A stretch of 64,000 nucleotides of DNA from Frigidibacter mobilis (GCF_001620265.1 NZ_CP012661.1:3323501-3387500); one strand, 5' to 3'; positions 45,429-55,591 are shown, counted from the stretch's first letter. The notes: generated by a model not told the origin, from the letters alone. A program made the numbers and translations.

Positions 45429-45785
45429 ATGCTCACCAAGATCGACAGCACCATTCCCACCCTGGACAGCTGGGGCAGCGTCAGGAACCTCGGCTCCGAG
45501 ATCGTCGAGGGCGATGTGCAGGCAATGGGTCACATGGTCCACGGCGCTCCTACCGACGCGGTGTCCTGCGCCTATTTCGGCGTGACGCGCGGCAAGTTCC
45601 GCATGACCTATCCGTTCGACGAACATGCGATTGTCGTCGAGGGAACTGTCACTCTTACAGACGAGGCGACCGGCATCACGACCAGCTACGGGGTCGGGGA
45701 TGCCTGGTTCGTGAGGAAGGGGACACCCGTTCTGTGGGATGTGACCTCGGACCGCTTCGTGAAGAACTATTTCGCCATCGCCTGA
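45429..45785 (+). CDS. Small cupin-domain protein (Cupin_3 type)
   Basis: 118 residues, a single cupin: FGVTRGKFRMTYPFDEHAIVVEGTVTLTDE and YGVGDAWFVRKGTPVLWDV in parts. Cupins of this type often follow PuuB-like oxidase genes; function unproved. GGAG lies 8 bp before the ATG. Confidence 0.85.
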   Translation: MLTKIDSTIPTLDSWGSVRNLGSEIVEGDVQAMGHMVHGAPTDAVSCAYFGVTRGKFRMTYPFDEHAIVVEGTVTLTDEATGITTSYGVGDAWFVRKGTPVLWDVTSDRFVKNYFAIA

Positions 45786-45792
45786 GGCCCGA

Positions 45793-45827
45793 GAGGGGTC
45801 CCCGGCCAACCTGCCAGGGGCCCCTTT
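45793..45827 (+). terminator. Terminator of the amine operon
   Basis: GAGGGGTCCCCGGC... pairs with GCCAGGGGCCCCT across a short loop, with a one-base slip on each arm, and is followed by a short T-run. It starts 8 bp after the cupin stop. Confidence 0.65.
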
Positions 45828-45942
45828 GCTAGGATGCGATGACTGGCGACGAGGCAAGCGGCCATTATTGCCCCGCCCTCCCGGGCACCAATCTCACGGC
45901 GCGACTGCGTCAGCTTGGCCGATCAAGGGCAGTGCCCATCGG

Positions 45943-46893
45943 TCACCCCTGCATGTCGGCCCACATCTTCTGATCGCGCGCGGCGGTCCAGATGCGGGGG
46001 GTGTCAATGCCGCGCGCCTCGTCATAGGCGCGGCCAACGTTGAAGGGCAGGCAGTGCTCGTAGATCGCGTAACTGGCGAATTTGGGGTCGCATTCGGCCC
46101 GCACCGCGTCCCACGCTTCTTTGAGACTGCCGCCCCGCGCCACAACCCGCGCGACAGGCTTGTAGGTCGAGCGCACGAAATCGGCGGTGCTGGCGATGGC
46201 CGCCGTGACCATATCCTCCCCCATCAGCGCATCCCCCCGCCCCGGCGCGATGGCCTTGGGCTCGTAGGCAGCGATGTTCATAAGCGTGTCTCCCCAATCA
46301 CCGAAATGCCCGTCTCCACAATAGCAGGCCGAGTGATATTCGACGATGTCGCCGGTGAACATCACCTCCTGATCGGGCACCCAGACCACCGCATCGCCTG
46401 CCGTATGCGCGCGGCCAAGATGCATGATGTCCACCCGACGATTGCCCAGGTAGACGGTCATGGACTCGCTGAAGGTCGTGGTGGGCCAGGTCAGGCCAGG
46501 GATTTCCTCGTGGCCTTGGAACAGGCGCGGAAAGCGGCCAAACTCACTGTCCCAATCCTCCTGTCCGCGCTCCACCACCATTGCCCGCGCCGTGTCCGAC
46601 ATGATGATCTCACGCGCGCCATAGGCACTGGCCCCCAGAACGCGCACCGCATGGTAATGTGTCAGCACCAGATGGCTGATCGGCTTGTCGGTGACCGAGC
46701 GCACGCAGTCGATCACCTTGCGCGCCAGCCGCGGAGTCGCCTGTGCCTCGACGATCATCACACTGTCATCGCCGATGATGACGCCGGTGTTGGGGTCCCC
46801 CTCGGCGGTGAAGGCGTAGAGCCCCTCGCCCAGCTGAGTGAATGAGATCTTCTTGTCACTCATGTCGCCCTGTGAGGCGAAAGCCTTTGTCAT
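45943..46893 (-). CDS. Metallo-beta-lactamase-fold hydrolase, paralogue with the same altered motif
   Basis: 316 residues, alignable throughout with the MBL protein at 31530. LTHYHAVRVLGA (His79, His81) is identical. The later GRAHTAGD and MFTGDIVE supply other metal ligands. It is the last gene of a TRAP transporter operon (dctP-dctQ-dctM-MBL). A start at 46863 is also open; GGAG precedes 46893. The recurrence of this protein beside two TRAP systems suggests that it handles what they import. Confidence 0.85.
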   Translation of the reverse strand: MTKAFASQGDMSDKKISFTQLGEGLYAFTAEGDPNTGVIIGDDSVMIVEAQATPRLARKVIDCVRSVTDKPISHLVLTHYHAVRVLGASAYGAREIIMSDTARAMVVERGQEDWDSEFGRFPRLFQGHEEIPGLTWPTTTFSESMTVYLGNRRVDIMHLGRAHTAGDAVVWVPDQEVMFTGDIVEYHSACYCGDGHFGDWGDTLMNIAAYEPKAIAPGRGDALMGEDMVTAAIASTADFVRSTYKPVARVVARGGSLKEAWDAVRAECDPKFASYAIYEHCLPFNVGRAYDEARGIDTPRIWTAARDQKMWADMQG

Positions 46894-46917
46894 GTGGATA
46901 CTCCAGTCTGAATCAGC

Positions 46918-48252
46918 TCAGCGCATGGCCATAGGGAGCCACAGCGCGATGGCCGGGAAAAGGATCACCAGCAGCAATGCGGTGATCTGGATGAAGACGA
47001 AGGGAAGCACGCCGCGATAGATGGTCGTTATCGGCAGCTCGGGCGCGATGCCGCGCAGGTAGAACAGCGCATAGCCGAAGGGTGGTGTCAGGAAACTCGT
47101 CTGAAGATTCACGGCCAGCGCGATACCGAACCAGATCATCACCTGATCGGCGGGCAGGCCAAAATCCAGCTGCGCAACGATGGGGGCGACGATGGGCACC
47201 ACGACGGCAGTGATCTCGACCCAGTCGAGAATGAAGCCGAGGATGAACACCAGCACCATGATGATCGACAGCACGACATAGGGGCTGGTTTCCTCGATGT
47301 TGAACAGATCAAGGATCATCGCATCTCCGCCGAGCCGCCGGAACACCACCGAGAAGATCGAGGCGCCGATCATCACGAAGACGATCATCGCGGTGGTCTT
47401 GGTGGTCTCATAGAGTGCCCCTGTCAGCGCCCGCCGCGTCAGCTTGTGCGAGAGGAGTGCGAGGAGCAAAGCCCCGGCGGCCCCGATTGCCGCGGATTCC
47501 GTAGGAGTGGCGATGCCCGCAACGATCGTGCCCAGCACCGACAGGATCAGCAGCATCGGTGCCACCAGATCGCGCAGCAGCGACCGGGCCGTCTGCGCCA
47601 TGCTGCGTTTCTCGAGCCGATCAGGTGCGGGAACGCGGTGAGGCGCGAAAACCGCCACGGAACCGAGATAGAGGAAGTACATTCCCGACAGCACCAGTCC
47701 CGGCACGATGGCGGCCATGAACAGATCGCCCACCGACACGCGCATCTGATCGCCCAGGATGATCAGCATGATCGACGGCGGCAACAAGATGCCCAGCGTC
47801 CCCGACGAGGCGATCAGCCCCGAGGCCAGCTTCATGTCGTATTTCGCCTCGCGCATTGCGGGCAGCGACATCATCCCCATCATCACCACCGAAGCGCCGA
47901 TGATGCCGGTAGACGCAGCCATAATTACCCCGATTATCATGACCGAAAAGGCATATCCCCCCGGCGTGCACTGGAACAGCGCGGCGAGAGAGCGCATCAG
48001 ACGCTCGGCGATGCCCGAGCGTTCGAGCATCAGGCCCATGAAGACGAAAAGTGGGATCGCCACCAGCAGCCAGTTGGTCAGCGTGCCCGAGTAGATGCGC
48101 TGAACGCCCATCGATAGGAACAGCATCGGCACACCGTTGAGCAGGGCGAAGCTGATGCCGATCCCGGCCAGCACGAAGGCGACGGGATAGCCGGTGAAGA
48201 TACCGGCGATCAGGCCCAGAAGCATCAGCTCGGGGCCGAGGTGTTCGGTCAT
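46918..48252 (-). CDS. TRAP transporter large permease (DctM type)
   Basis: 444 residues, about 12 membrane segments; TGIIGASVVMMGMMSLPAM, SSGTLGILLPPSIMLIILGD and a C-terminal TSFLTPPFGYALFYLRG are typical. It belongs to the larger, TakP/mannitol-chloroaromatic branch, different from the DctM at 33877. ATGA overlap with dctQ. Confidence 0.92.
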   Translation of the reverse strand: MTEHLGPELMLLGLIAGIFTGYPVAFVLAGIGISFALLNGVPMLFLSMGVQRIYSGTLTNWLLVAIPLFVFMGLMLERSGIAERLMRSLAALFQCTPGGYAFSVMIIGVIMAASTGIIGASVVMMGMMSLPAMREAKYDMKLASGLIASSGTLGILLPPSIMLIILGDQMRVSVGDLFMAAIVPGLVLSGMYFLYLGSVAVFAPHRVPAPDRLEKRSMAQTARSLLRDLVAPMLLILSVLGTIVAGIATPTESAAIGAAGALLLALLSHKLTRRALTGALYETTKTTAMIVFVMIGASIFSVVFRRLGGDAMILDLFNIEETSPYVVLSIIMVLVFILGFILDWVEITAVVVPIVAPIVAQLDFGLPADQVMIWFGIALAVNLQTSFLTPPFGYALFYLRGIAPELPITTIYRGVLPFVFIQITALLLVILFPAIALWLPMAMR

Positions 48253-48812
48253 TGGATATCCTCGGTAAGGTCGCCGCGGTAAAGCTGGATAGCGGTGCCG
48301 ATCGCACGGATCAGCCCCAGCAGTCCCAGCATGGCAAAGGAAAGCGGCAGCATCATCTTGATAAACCAGCGGCTGTTCAGCCCGCCCTGGGTCGATCCTT
48401 CGGCGGTGCGGAACGCGACCTCGGCAAAGTCAGCGCCATACCAGGCGATGATGGCGCAGAACGGCACAAGGAACACGAGATCCCCGAGCATGCGCACCCA
48501 GAGACGTTGGCGGGGGCTCATCAACAATGACAGGAAATCGACCGAGACATGCCGGTCTTCGCGCAAGGCCCAGATCCCTCCAAATAGCACCAGCATGGCA
48601 AAGATGTACCACTGGATATCGAAGAGGCTGTTGACGGTTAGCGCGCGCCCCAGCACCGGGATGGTTCCCTCCCAGCCGATCAGGGTGTTCTGCCCCATCT
48701 TGGCCAGGATGACCGACAGCAGGATGGTCAGGATCAGCGGCAGGGTCAGCCAGCTGACCCACACCGCCGGAAGGCAGAGTAGTGTCATCGCTCGTTTCAG
48801 GATTGCCGGCAT
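48249..48812 (-). CDS. TRAP transporter small permease (DctQ type)
   Basis: 187 residues with four membrane segments and LFDIQWYIFAMLVLFGGIWALREDRHVSVDFL in parts, typical of the larger DctQ subfamily. The start at 48812 follows GGGGGAGAGACC; 48827 is the alternative. Confidence 0.88.
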   Translation of the reverse strand: MPAILKRAMTLLCLPAVWVSWLTLPLILTILLSVILAKMGQNTLIGWEGTIPVLGRALTVNSLFDIQWYIFAMLVLFGGIWALREDRHVSVDFLSLLMSPRQRLWVRMLGDLVFLVPFCAIIAWYGADFAEVAFRTAEGSTQGGLNSRWFIKMMLPLSFAMLGLLGLIRAIGTAIQLYRGDLTEDIQ

Positions 48813-48890
48813 GGTCTCTCCCCCCAAGGCCAGGATGCCGGAGGCGGCACGGGGCCGCCTTCCGGGTTCGTCGCAATCAGACCATGCCGA

Positions 48891-49934
48891 TTAGCGGGCC
48901 GGAAGGGCCTGAAGCGTGCTCCATTCGCCGACGCTGGACATGTAGGCGCGCAGCGATTCCAAGGCCTCGGCGAAGATCGGGTCCTGCTGGGCCTGTTCGT
49001 CCAGCACGGCGTCCGACGCCTCGCGCAGCGCGAGAAGCACGTCATCGGGGAAGCGGCGCACGTTGGTGCCGGCGCCGCGGATGGTGGCGATGGCTTCGGC
49101 CTGGCTGTTGATCTGGTCGCCCAGGTTGAAGGCAATGTTGGCCTGGCAAGCCTCGGTCATGGTGTTTTGGGTGCGTTCGTCGAAGCTGTTCCAAACATCC
49201 ATGTTGATGATGATGCTGTCCCAGCTCGACGGCTGGTGCCACCCGGGGAAGTAGTAGTATTTCGTCACGCGCTGAAAGCCGAAGCCCACATCAAGTTGCG
49301 GTGCCGAGAATTCGGCGGCGTCGATGCGCCCCGTTTCCAGCGACAGGAAGATCTCGCCCGCCGGGACCAGCTGCGTGTTCGCGCCAAGGCGTGCCATCGC
49401 CATGCCGCCAAGGCCCGCGATGCGCATGTTCAGGCCCTGCAGGTCTGCCGCAGTGTTGATCTCACGGTTGAACCAGCCGCCGGCCTCGGCGCCGACCAGG
49501 TGGCAGGGCAGGACCTTGACGTTGAACGGGTCGTAGGCGCGCTGGATGATCTCCAGACCGCCACCCTCGAACATCCAGCCCAGTGCAACATCGGGCGAGG
49601 GACCGAAGGGCATGGACCCGACGAGGTTCGCCACCGGGATCTGCTGCGCCCAATACCCAATCCAGTCAAAGCCCATCGGCAGCGCGCCCGAACTGACGGC
49701 ACCGAAGACTTCGAATGGCGGCACGAAATCGCCCGCGCCGTGCACGTTGATCGTCACCGCCCCGTCGGTCATTTCGTTGACGCGGTCGGCCCAGAGCTGA
49801 GGGCTAGGGCCGATGGAGGGCACGTTCAGCCCAAAGACGCTCTGTAGATCGTAGGTTTGGGCCTGCGCCGCCGCACCAGTCACAATGGCCAGCGCAACCA
49901 CGGCGCATATGGGCGCCCGATTGGAATTCCTCAT
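48891..49934 (-). CDS. TRAP transporter solute-binding protein (TakP-like DctP)
   Basis: 347 residues with a signal peptide (1-26, ending AQA). The TakP/mannitol-type branch is shown by FGLNVPSIGPSPQLWADRVN, GFDWIGYWAQ, NMRIAGLGGMAMARLGA and ETGRIDAAEFSAPQLDVGFGF, including the binding-site arginine in NMRIAG. Related proteins bind 2-oxo acids. It diverges from an SDR gene at 50124. Confidence 0.9.
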   Translation of the reverse strand: MRNSNRAPICAVVALAIVTGAAAQAQTYDLQSVFGLNVPSIGPSPQLWADRVNEMTDGAVTINVHGAGDFVPPFEVFGAVSSGALPMGFDWIGYWAQQIPVANLVGSMPFGPSPDVALGWMFEGGGLEIIQRAYDPFNVKVLPCHLVGAEAGGWFNREINTAADLQGLNMRIAGLGGMAMARLGANTQLVPAGEIFLSLETGRIDAAEFSAPQLDVGFGFQRVTKYYYFPGWHQPSSWDSIIINMDVWNSFDERTQNTMTEACQANIAFNLGDQINSQAEAIATIRGAGTNVRRFPDDVLLALREASDAVLDEQAQQDPIFAEALESLRAYMSSVGEWSTLQALPAR

Positions 49935-50009
49935 TTCTTCTCCTCCCTACCCCGCCAACACTGGCGGCTCCTCCCCTTGGGCGTGGAAAGCTATATCTTC
50001 GCCCTTCAT

Positions 50010-50048
50010 TTTGTTAGTCATCAACAAATCTATTTGCAACAGACAAAT
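50010..50048. promoter_or_regulatory. AT-rich inverted repeats in the TRAP/SDR divergent promoter
   Basis: TTTGTT-N7-AACAAA (50010-50028) and ATTTG-N7-CAAAT (50032-50048) sit in an AT-rich stretch unlike its surroundings, between divergent operons. They are plausible sites for the IclR regulator at 53528. Confidence 0.4.
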
Positions 50049-50123
50049 TTTATGCCAGACGAAATAGGACGCGGCGGGCACTTGGGAGGTGCCCCGCGCG
50101 CATGCATCAATGGGAGGACAGCG

Positions 50124-50888
50124 ATGCAGGGTTTATCGCTTGGGTTGGAAGGCGTGGTCGCCGTGGTCACAGGTGCCGCGCAGGGCAATGGCCGCGCGAT
50201 TGCGCTTGGGCTGGCTGCCGCCGGCGCGCGGGTGGCGTGCTGCGATCTACAGGGCGATCTGGTGGCGGCGCTGGCTGAAGAGATGCGCGCGGCTGGCGGA
50301 TCGGCCCTTGGGATCACCCTGGATGTGACCAAGGCCGCAAGCTGTGCCGAGGCCGCGCGGCAGGTGGCGGAGGTGCTGGGTGACACCTCGGTTCTGGTCA
50401 ACAATGCCGGGATCATCCGCCGCACCCAGCCCGATGCCGATACCTTCGCGCAGGACTGGGATGCCGTGATCGCGGTCAACGCGACCGGGACGATGCAGAT
50501 GATCCAGGCCCTCCTACCACAGCTGCGCGCGACGCAGGGCCGCATCGTCAATCTCGGGTCGATCATGTCGGTGACGGCCGGCCCGGGCCTTGCGGCCTAT
50601 GCGGCGTCCAAGGGGGCGGTGCTGCAGTTGACCAAGGTGCTGGCGCATGACCTTGCCCCCGACGGCATCCGCGTCAACACCATCGCCCCCGGCGTGATCG
50701 AGACGCCGATGACCTCGGTTACGCGCGCCGATCCCGACACACTCGGCCGCTTCATGGCCCACACGCCCCTGCGCCGCCCCGGCCGCCCCGAAGAGCTGGT
50801 GGGGCCGGTCCTGTTCCTCGCCTCGGCGGCATCCAGCTATGTGACGGGAGCCCTGCTGCCCGTCGACGGCGGCTATCTAGCCGCATAA
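50124..50888 (+). CDS. Short-chain dehydrogenase/reductase
   Basis: 254 residues. Cofactor motif TGAAQGNG (about 16-23), NNAG, catalytic Ser in LGSIMS, YAASK, and NTIAPGVIETPM. The DLQG after the second strand suggests NAD(H). Substrate unknown, likely a hydroxy acid or alcohol made in the neighbouring pathway. GGGAGG lies 8 bp before the start at 50124. Confidence 0.9.
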   Translation: MQGLSLGLEGVVAVVTGAAQGNGRAIALGLAAAGARVACCDLQGDLVAALAEEMRAAGGSALGITLDVTKAASCAEAARQVAEVLGDTSVLVNNAGIIRRTQPDADTFAQDWDAVIAVNATGTMQMIQALLPQLRATQGRIVNLGSIMSVTAGPGLAAYAASKGAVLQLTKVLAHDLAPDGIRVNTIAPGVIETPMTSVTRADPDTLGRFMAHTPLRRPGRPEELVGPVLFLASAASSYVTGALLPVDGGYLAA

Positions 50889-50903
50889 CAAGGAAGAAGA
50901 CTG

Positions 50904-52612
50904 ATGAACCGACAAGAAGTTGATGTTCTGGTGGTCGGCTCGGGCGCGGGCGGTCTGTCAAGCGCCGTGGCCGCCGCCCATCGACGGCTCAAGGTACTGG
51001 TCGTCGAGAAAGAGCCGGTTTTCGGCGGCACAACGGCGCGGTCGGGCGGATGGATGTGGATCCCCGGCAACGGGCCCGAACTGCGCGCCGGGATCGAGGA
51101 TGATGCCGCCAAGGCGCGCACGTATTTGCAGCACGAGGCCGGTGCCCATTTCGACGCGGCCCGCGTGGACGCCTTCCTTGAAGCGGGTCCCAAGGCGGTG
51201 AAATTCTTCGAGGAAAACACGTCGCTGCAATTCGACCTCGGGCCGTTCTTTGCCGACTACCACCCCGATGCGCCAGGCGGCATGGACGGCGGACGCTCGA
51301 TCATCGCTCGGCCCTTCGACGGGCGCGAACTTGGGGCAGAGATCCGCCGCCTGCGCCCGCCGCTGCAAGAGATCACCTTTCTTGGCATGATGATCGGTTC
51401 GGGAAAGGAATTGCTGCACTTCTTCAACGTGATGCGCTCGCCGGTCTCAGCCTTCTATGTCGGCAAGCTGTTCCTCAAGTTCCTGCGTGACATGGCCCTT
51501 CACGGCCGGCCGATGCGGCTGATGAACGGCAATGCGCTGGCTGGCCGGCTGGCGAAGTCGGCCTTCGACAAGGGCGTGGAGCTCTGGACACATGCGCCAG
51601 TGCGCGCGCTGATCCGCAATGACAGCGGCAGGGTGATCGGGGCCCGCATCGACCGGCGCGACGGCCCGGTCCAGGTGATCGCGCGCAAGGGCGTGGTCCT
51701 GGCAGCGGGCGGTTTCCCGCAGGACGTGCTGCGGCGCAAACAGCTGATGCCCCATGCGCCCACCGGATACGAGCATATCAGCCCCGCCCCCCGGGCAACA
51801 CCGGCGATGGCCTGCGCTTGGGCGAGTCGGTCGGCGCGGTGGTCGATACCTCGCTGCCTCATGCAGCCGCCTGGGTTCCGATCTCGCGCCCGTTGAGGCC
51901 CGACGGGACGCTGGGAACCTTCCCGCATTTCGTTGACCGTTCGAAGCCTGGAGTCATCGCGGTGACCCGGTCGGGCAAGCGGTTCGTCAACGAGTCTAAT
52001 TCCTACCACGACTTCTGCCAGGCGATGGTGGCGCGCTGCCGCGCCGAAGACGGCGACGGAACGGAACCGGCGGCGTGGTTCGTGATCGATCATCGCGCCT
52101 TCCGAAAATACGGACTTGGCTATGCCAAGCCCGCGCCGGTGCCCTACAAGGCATTGATCGAGAACGGCTACCTTCTGCGCGGCCGAACACTTCCCGAGCT
52201 TGCGGCGCAGATGGGTGCGGATGCGGTGCAGCTGGAGCGGACGGTAGCCGAGTTCAACGGCCCCGCCGCGCGCGGTGAGGACCCGGCCTTTGGCAAGGGC
52301 ACAACCAGCTATAACCGGTCACTTGGCGACCCCGAGCATGGGCCAAATCCCTGCCTGGCGCCGATCAAGGACGCGCCGTTCTACGCCGTGCGCCTGTATG
52401 TCGGGGACCTCGGCACTTTTGCAGGGTTGAAGACCAACAGCAACGCGCAGGTGCTGGACGAAGACGGCCGGCCACTGCAGGGGCTCTATTCAGTCGGTAA
52501 CGACGCGGCTTCGATCATGGGCGGCAACTATCCTGGCGGCGGCATCACCCTTGGTCCGGCAATCACCTTCGGCTATATCGCCGCCCGCCATATCGCAGGG
52601 GCCAATGAATGA
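50904..52612 (+). pseudogene. FAD-binding dehydrogenase (fumarate reductase/KstD flavoprotein family) with one apparent frameshift
   Basis: About 569 residues if repaired. FAD site VLVVGSGAGGLSSAVAAAHR at the start, then GGTTARSGGWMWIPGN, and the ending SVGNDAASIMGGNYPGGGITLGPAITFGYIAARH. The two frames join at a run of six C (51787-51792); adding one C restores the sequence SPAPPGNTGDGLRLGESVG. Relatives are 3-ketosteroid dehydrogenases and other flavin enzymes that oxidise or reduce C=C bonds. It follows the SDR by 15 bp and overlaps the transporter by 8 bp. Confidence 0.85.
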
Positions 52613-53519
52613 CCGCACCCGGCAAGGCATCGCGCTGGGATTCCTCGCGGCGCTGAGCTGGGGGATCTACAATGTCGGTGCCGAGATCGGCCAGGCCAGT
52701 GGGTTCCGCCCCGCCGACCTGACCTTTCTGCGCTATGGCGGGGCGGCGTTTCTGATGGCGCCGCTGCTGGTGCTTGCGCGCCGCCGTCTGCCGCCGCTGT
52801 GGCAGGTGGCGGTCCTGACGCTGCTGGTCGGGCCATTGTTCGCCCTGGCCTTCAACGAAGGGTTCCAGCGCGCGCCGCTGACGCATGCGGTGGTGATCGG
52901 GCCGGGAATGTCGATGCTGGTGGCCAACCTGCTGGACCGCTGGGCCACCGGCCGTCGGATGGGCTGGAACCGCAAGATCGGCATCGCGGTGCTGATTGCC
53001 GGACTGCTGATCGTGGTGACCGATACCGCAGCCCCCCGCGGCAGCGGTCTGTCGATCCTCGCCGGCGATCTGTTCTTCGTCACCTCTGGGGCGCTCTGGG
53101 GCACCTACGTTTTCACTATGGCCCGCTGGCAACTGCCGCCCGTCGAGACCAGCGCCGCAATCGCCGCGCTGGCGACGCTGACCTATACACCGGCCTACCT
53201 GTGGTTCTGGGGCTTGCCCGATCTGGCACCGGCGCTGTGGGTCGAGCAGTTCGTCTATCAGGGGGCAGTGGGTGGCTGCCTCGCCTTCGTGATCTTTGCG
53301 GCTGCGGTGCTGCGGCTGGGTGCCGGACGTGCGGCGCTGTTCTCGGCCCTCGTACCCTCCTGCGCGGTGCTGCTGGCGATTCCGCTGGTCGGGCAATGGC
53401 CCAACGCCGAGCAGTGGGCGGGTGTCGCCGTGGCCTCCCTGGGCATGGTCATCTCGCTCGACCTGTGGCGGCGCGCGCCTGCATTGCCCGGAGTGACCAG
53501 AGACGATAGCAAAGTCTGA
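52605..53519 (+). CDS. EamA-family (DMT) transporter
   Basis: 304 residues with ten membrane segments in two EamA repeats (about 8-138 and 155-290). LSWGIYNVGAEIG and FLRYGGAAFLMAP mark the first repeat. Export or uptake of a small metabolite is likely; nothing shows which. The start lies within the flavoprotein gene end (8 bp overlap). Confidence 0.85.
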   Translation: MNDRTRQGIALGFLAALSWGIYNVGAEIGQASGFRPADLTFLRYGGAAFLMAPLLVLARRRLPPLWQVAVLTLLVGPLFALAFNEGFQRAPLTHAVVIGPGMSMLVANLLDRWATGRRMGWNRKIGIAVLIAGLLIVVTDTAAPRGSGLSILAGDLFFVTSGALWGTYVFTMARWQLPPVETSAAIAALATLTYTPAYLWFWGLPDLAPALWVEQFVYQGAVGGCLAFVIFAAAVLRLGAGRAALFSALVPSCAVLLAIPLVGQWPNAEQWAGVAVASLGMVISLDLWRRAPALPGVTRDDSKV

Positions 53520-53527
53520 CGATACGG

Positions 53528-54355
53528 ATGTATAAAGGAAGCAGCGTGGCGAGCGAGGACGACACCGACGGCGGCAGACCGGCAAAGGCGCAGCGCGGCA
53601 TCCGGTCGATCGAGACGGCAGGCGCAATCTTGCGGGTAATGGGCGAGGCCAGCGGGCCGATGAAGCTGCGCGACCTTGCCGAGGCGGTCGAAGTCGCGCC
53701 GGCACAACTGCACCCCTACCTTGTCAGCCTGCGCTCGCTTCGCATGGTCGAGCAGACCGATAGCGGGCTTTATGGCTTGGGGCCCTTCGCGCTGGAGCTG
53801 GGGCTCAGCCGCCTTAGGGCGCAAGATGCCTATCACGAGGCGATCTTGCGCATCAGCGGGCTTGCCGAGGAAACGCGCATGATGGTGGCGCTGACGGTCT
53901 GGGGCCTGCACGGGGCAACCATCGTCCATGTGCGCGAGACCATCGCCCGCATCCATGCCAACGTGCGCGCGGGCGGCGGCTTCGCACTGACCTCGACCGC
54001 GACGGGACGGCTGTTCGTGGCCTTCCTGCCCGCGCCGATGACCGAACCGCTGATCCGCCGCGAACTGCATGAACGGGCCAACGCAGAGGTGCGCTTCGCC
54101 TTCGACGAGGTCAGGTTCCGCGCCGACGTGGCGCGGGTGCGTGCGAAGGGCTATGAGACCACTACCGACCTGCCGATCCCCGGCGTCAGTGCCGTCGCAG
54201 CACCGGTGTTCGACTTCTCGGGCGAGATGAAGCTGGCAGTAACAGTAATCGGGCCGACGCAGCAGATCGACCTGAGCGCCGACGGTCCGCTGGTCCGCGC
54301 GACGCTGAATTTCACCCAGCGACTCTCATCCGACCTCGGCTTTCGTCCCTGCTGA
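53528..54355 (+). CDS. IclR-family regulator
   Basis: 275 residues. An N-terminal winged helix (about 25-85, GPMKLRDLAEAVEVAPAQLHPYL) is followed by an IclR effector domain (about 90-265, with LTSTATGRLFVAF and ETTTDLPIPGVSAVAAPVFD). It is the last gene of the SDR-flavoprotein-EamA operon and probably regulates it and the divergent TRAP operon. Confidence 0.88.
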   Translation: MYKGSSVASEDDTDGGRPAKAQRGIRSIETAGAILRVMGEASGPMKLRDLAEAVEVAPAQLHPYLVSLRSLRMVEQTDSGLYGLGPFALELGLSRLRAQDAYHEAILRISGLAEETRMMVALTVWGLHGATIVHVRETIARIHANVRAGGGFALTSTATGRLFVAFLPAPMTEPLIRRELHERANAEVRFAFDEVRFRADVARVRAKGYETTTDLPIPGVSAVAAPVFDFSGEMKLAVTVIGPTQQIDLSADGPLVRATLNFTQRLSSDLGFRPC

Positions 54356-54390
54356 GTGAGTGGAGCCTGCCCCGTCGGCCCTGACTCGCG

Positions 54391-55590
54391 TCAGACCCGT
54401 TCCAACGCGATGGCGATGCCCTGCCCCACCCCGATACACATGGTCGAGAGCGACCGGGTGCCACCGGTCAGCGAGAGCTCCAGCGCGGCAGTGCCGGTGA
54501 TGCGCGCGCCGGACATGCCCAGCGGATGGCCAAGGGCAATTGCGCCGCCATTCGGGTTCACGCGCGGGTCGTCATCTGTCACGCCCAGCTGCCGCAGCGT
54601 GGCAAGACCCTGCGCCGCAAAGGCCTCATTCAGCTCGATCACATCCATATCGGCCGCGGTAAAGCCTAGACGCGCGAGCAGTTTTTGCGAAGCGGGCGCG
54701 GGACCGATCCCCATGATGCGCGGCGGCACCCCGGCGGTGGCGCCGCCAAGGATGCGGGCGATAGGCGTCAGCCCGTATTTCGCCGCCATCTCGGCATTGG
54801 CCAGGACCAACGCAGCTGCGCCATCGTTCACGCCGCTGGCATTGCCGGCGGTGACAGAGCCGTTTTCGAACAGCGGCTTCAGCTTGGCCAAGGCTTCGGG
54901 CGTGGTGGCGCGGGGATGCTCGTCCCGGTCCACCACCAGCGGATCACCCTTGCGCTGCGGGATGGTCACGGGCGTGATCTCGGCAGCGAGCCTGCCATTC
55001 GCCTGTGCCGCCGCCGCCTTGGCCTGCGAGGCAAGCGCCATAGCGTCCTGCGCCTCGCGGCTGACGCCGTAGTCATCCGCTACGTTCTGCCCGGTCTGCG
55101 GCATCGAGTCCGTGCCATAGGCCCTGTCCATCGCCGGGTTCACAAAGCGCCAGCCGATGGTCGTGTCATAGATCGCGTTGTCGCGGGTGAAGGCCGCGCC
55201 GGCCTTGGGCATGACGAAGGGAGCTCTGCTCATGCTCTCGACCCCGCCCGCGATCATCAGCCCTGCCTCTCCGGCAGCGATAGCCCGTGCGGCGGTCAAC
55301 ACGGCATCCATTCCCGACCCGCACAGCCGGTTGATCGTGGTGCCGCTGACCCCGACCGGCAGGCCGGCAAGCAGCAAAGACATGCGCGCAACGTTGCGGT
55401 TATCCTCGCCGGCCTGATTGGCGCAGCCGAAGATCACGTCATCGATCGCTTCCCAATCGACGCCGGGATTTCGTGCGATCAGCGCGCGGAGAGGCACCGC
55501 GCCCAGATCGTCAGGGCGCACGGCCGCAAGGCTGCCCCCATAGCGGCCAATAGGGGTGCGGATGTAGTCACAGATAAAAACCTCGATCAT
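54391..55590 (-). CDS. pcaF: 3-oxoadipyl-CoA thiolase (acetyl-CoA acetyltransferase family)
   Basis: 399 residues. Active-site Cys in TINRLCGSGMDAV, ELNEAFAAQGL, His in GGAIALGHPLGMSGAR and Cys in STMCIGVGQG; the opening EVFICDYIRTPIGRYGGSL is typical of PcaF. It splits 3-oxoadipyl-CoA into succinyl-CoA and acetyl-CoA, following the transferase encoded by pcaIJ on the same strand. Confidence 0.92.
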   Translation of the reverse strand: MIEVFICDYIRTPIGRYGGSLAAVRPDDLGAVPLRALIARNPGVDWEAIDDVIFGCANQAGEDNRNVARMSLLLAGLPVGVSGTTINRLCGSGMDAVLTAARAIAAGEAGLMIAGGVESMSRAPFVMPKAGAAFTRDNAIYDTTIGWRFVNPAMDRAYGTDSMPQTGQNVADDYGVSREAQDAMALASQAKAAAAQANGRLAAEITPVTIPQRKGDPLVVDRDEHPRATTPEALAKLKPLFENGSVTAGNASGVNDGAAALVLANAEMAAKYGLTPIARILGGATAGVPPRIMGIGPAPASQKLLARLGFTAADMDVIELNEAFAAQGLATLRQLGVTDDDPRVNPNGGAIALGHPLGMSGARITGTAALELSLTGGTRSLSTMCIGVGQGIAIALERV

Positions 55591-55591
55591 G

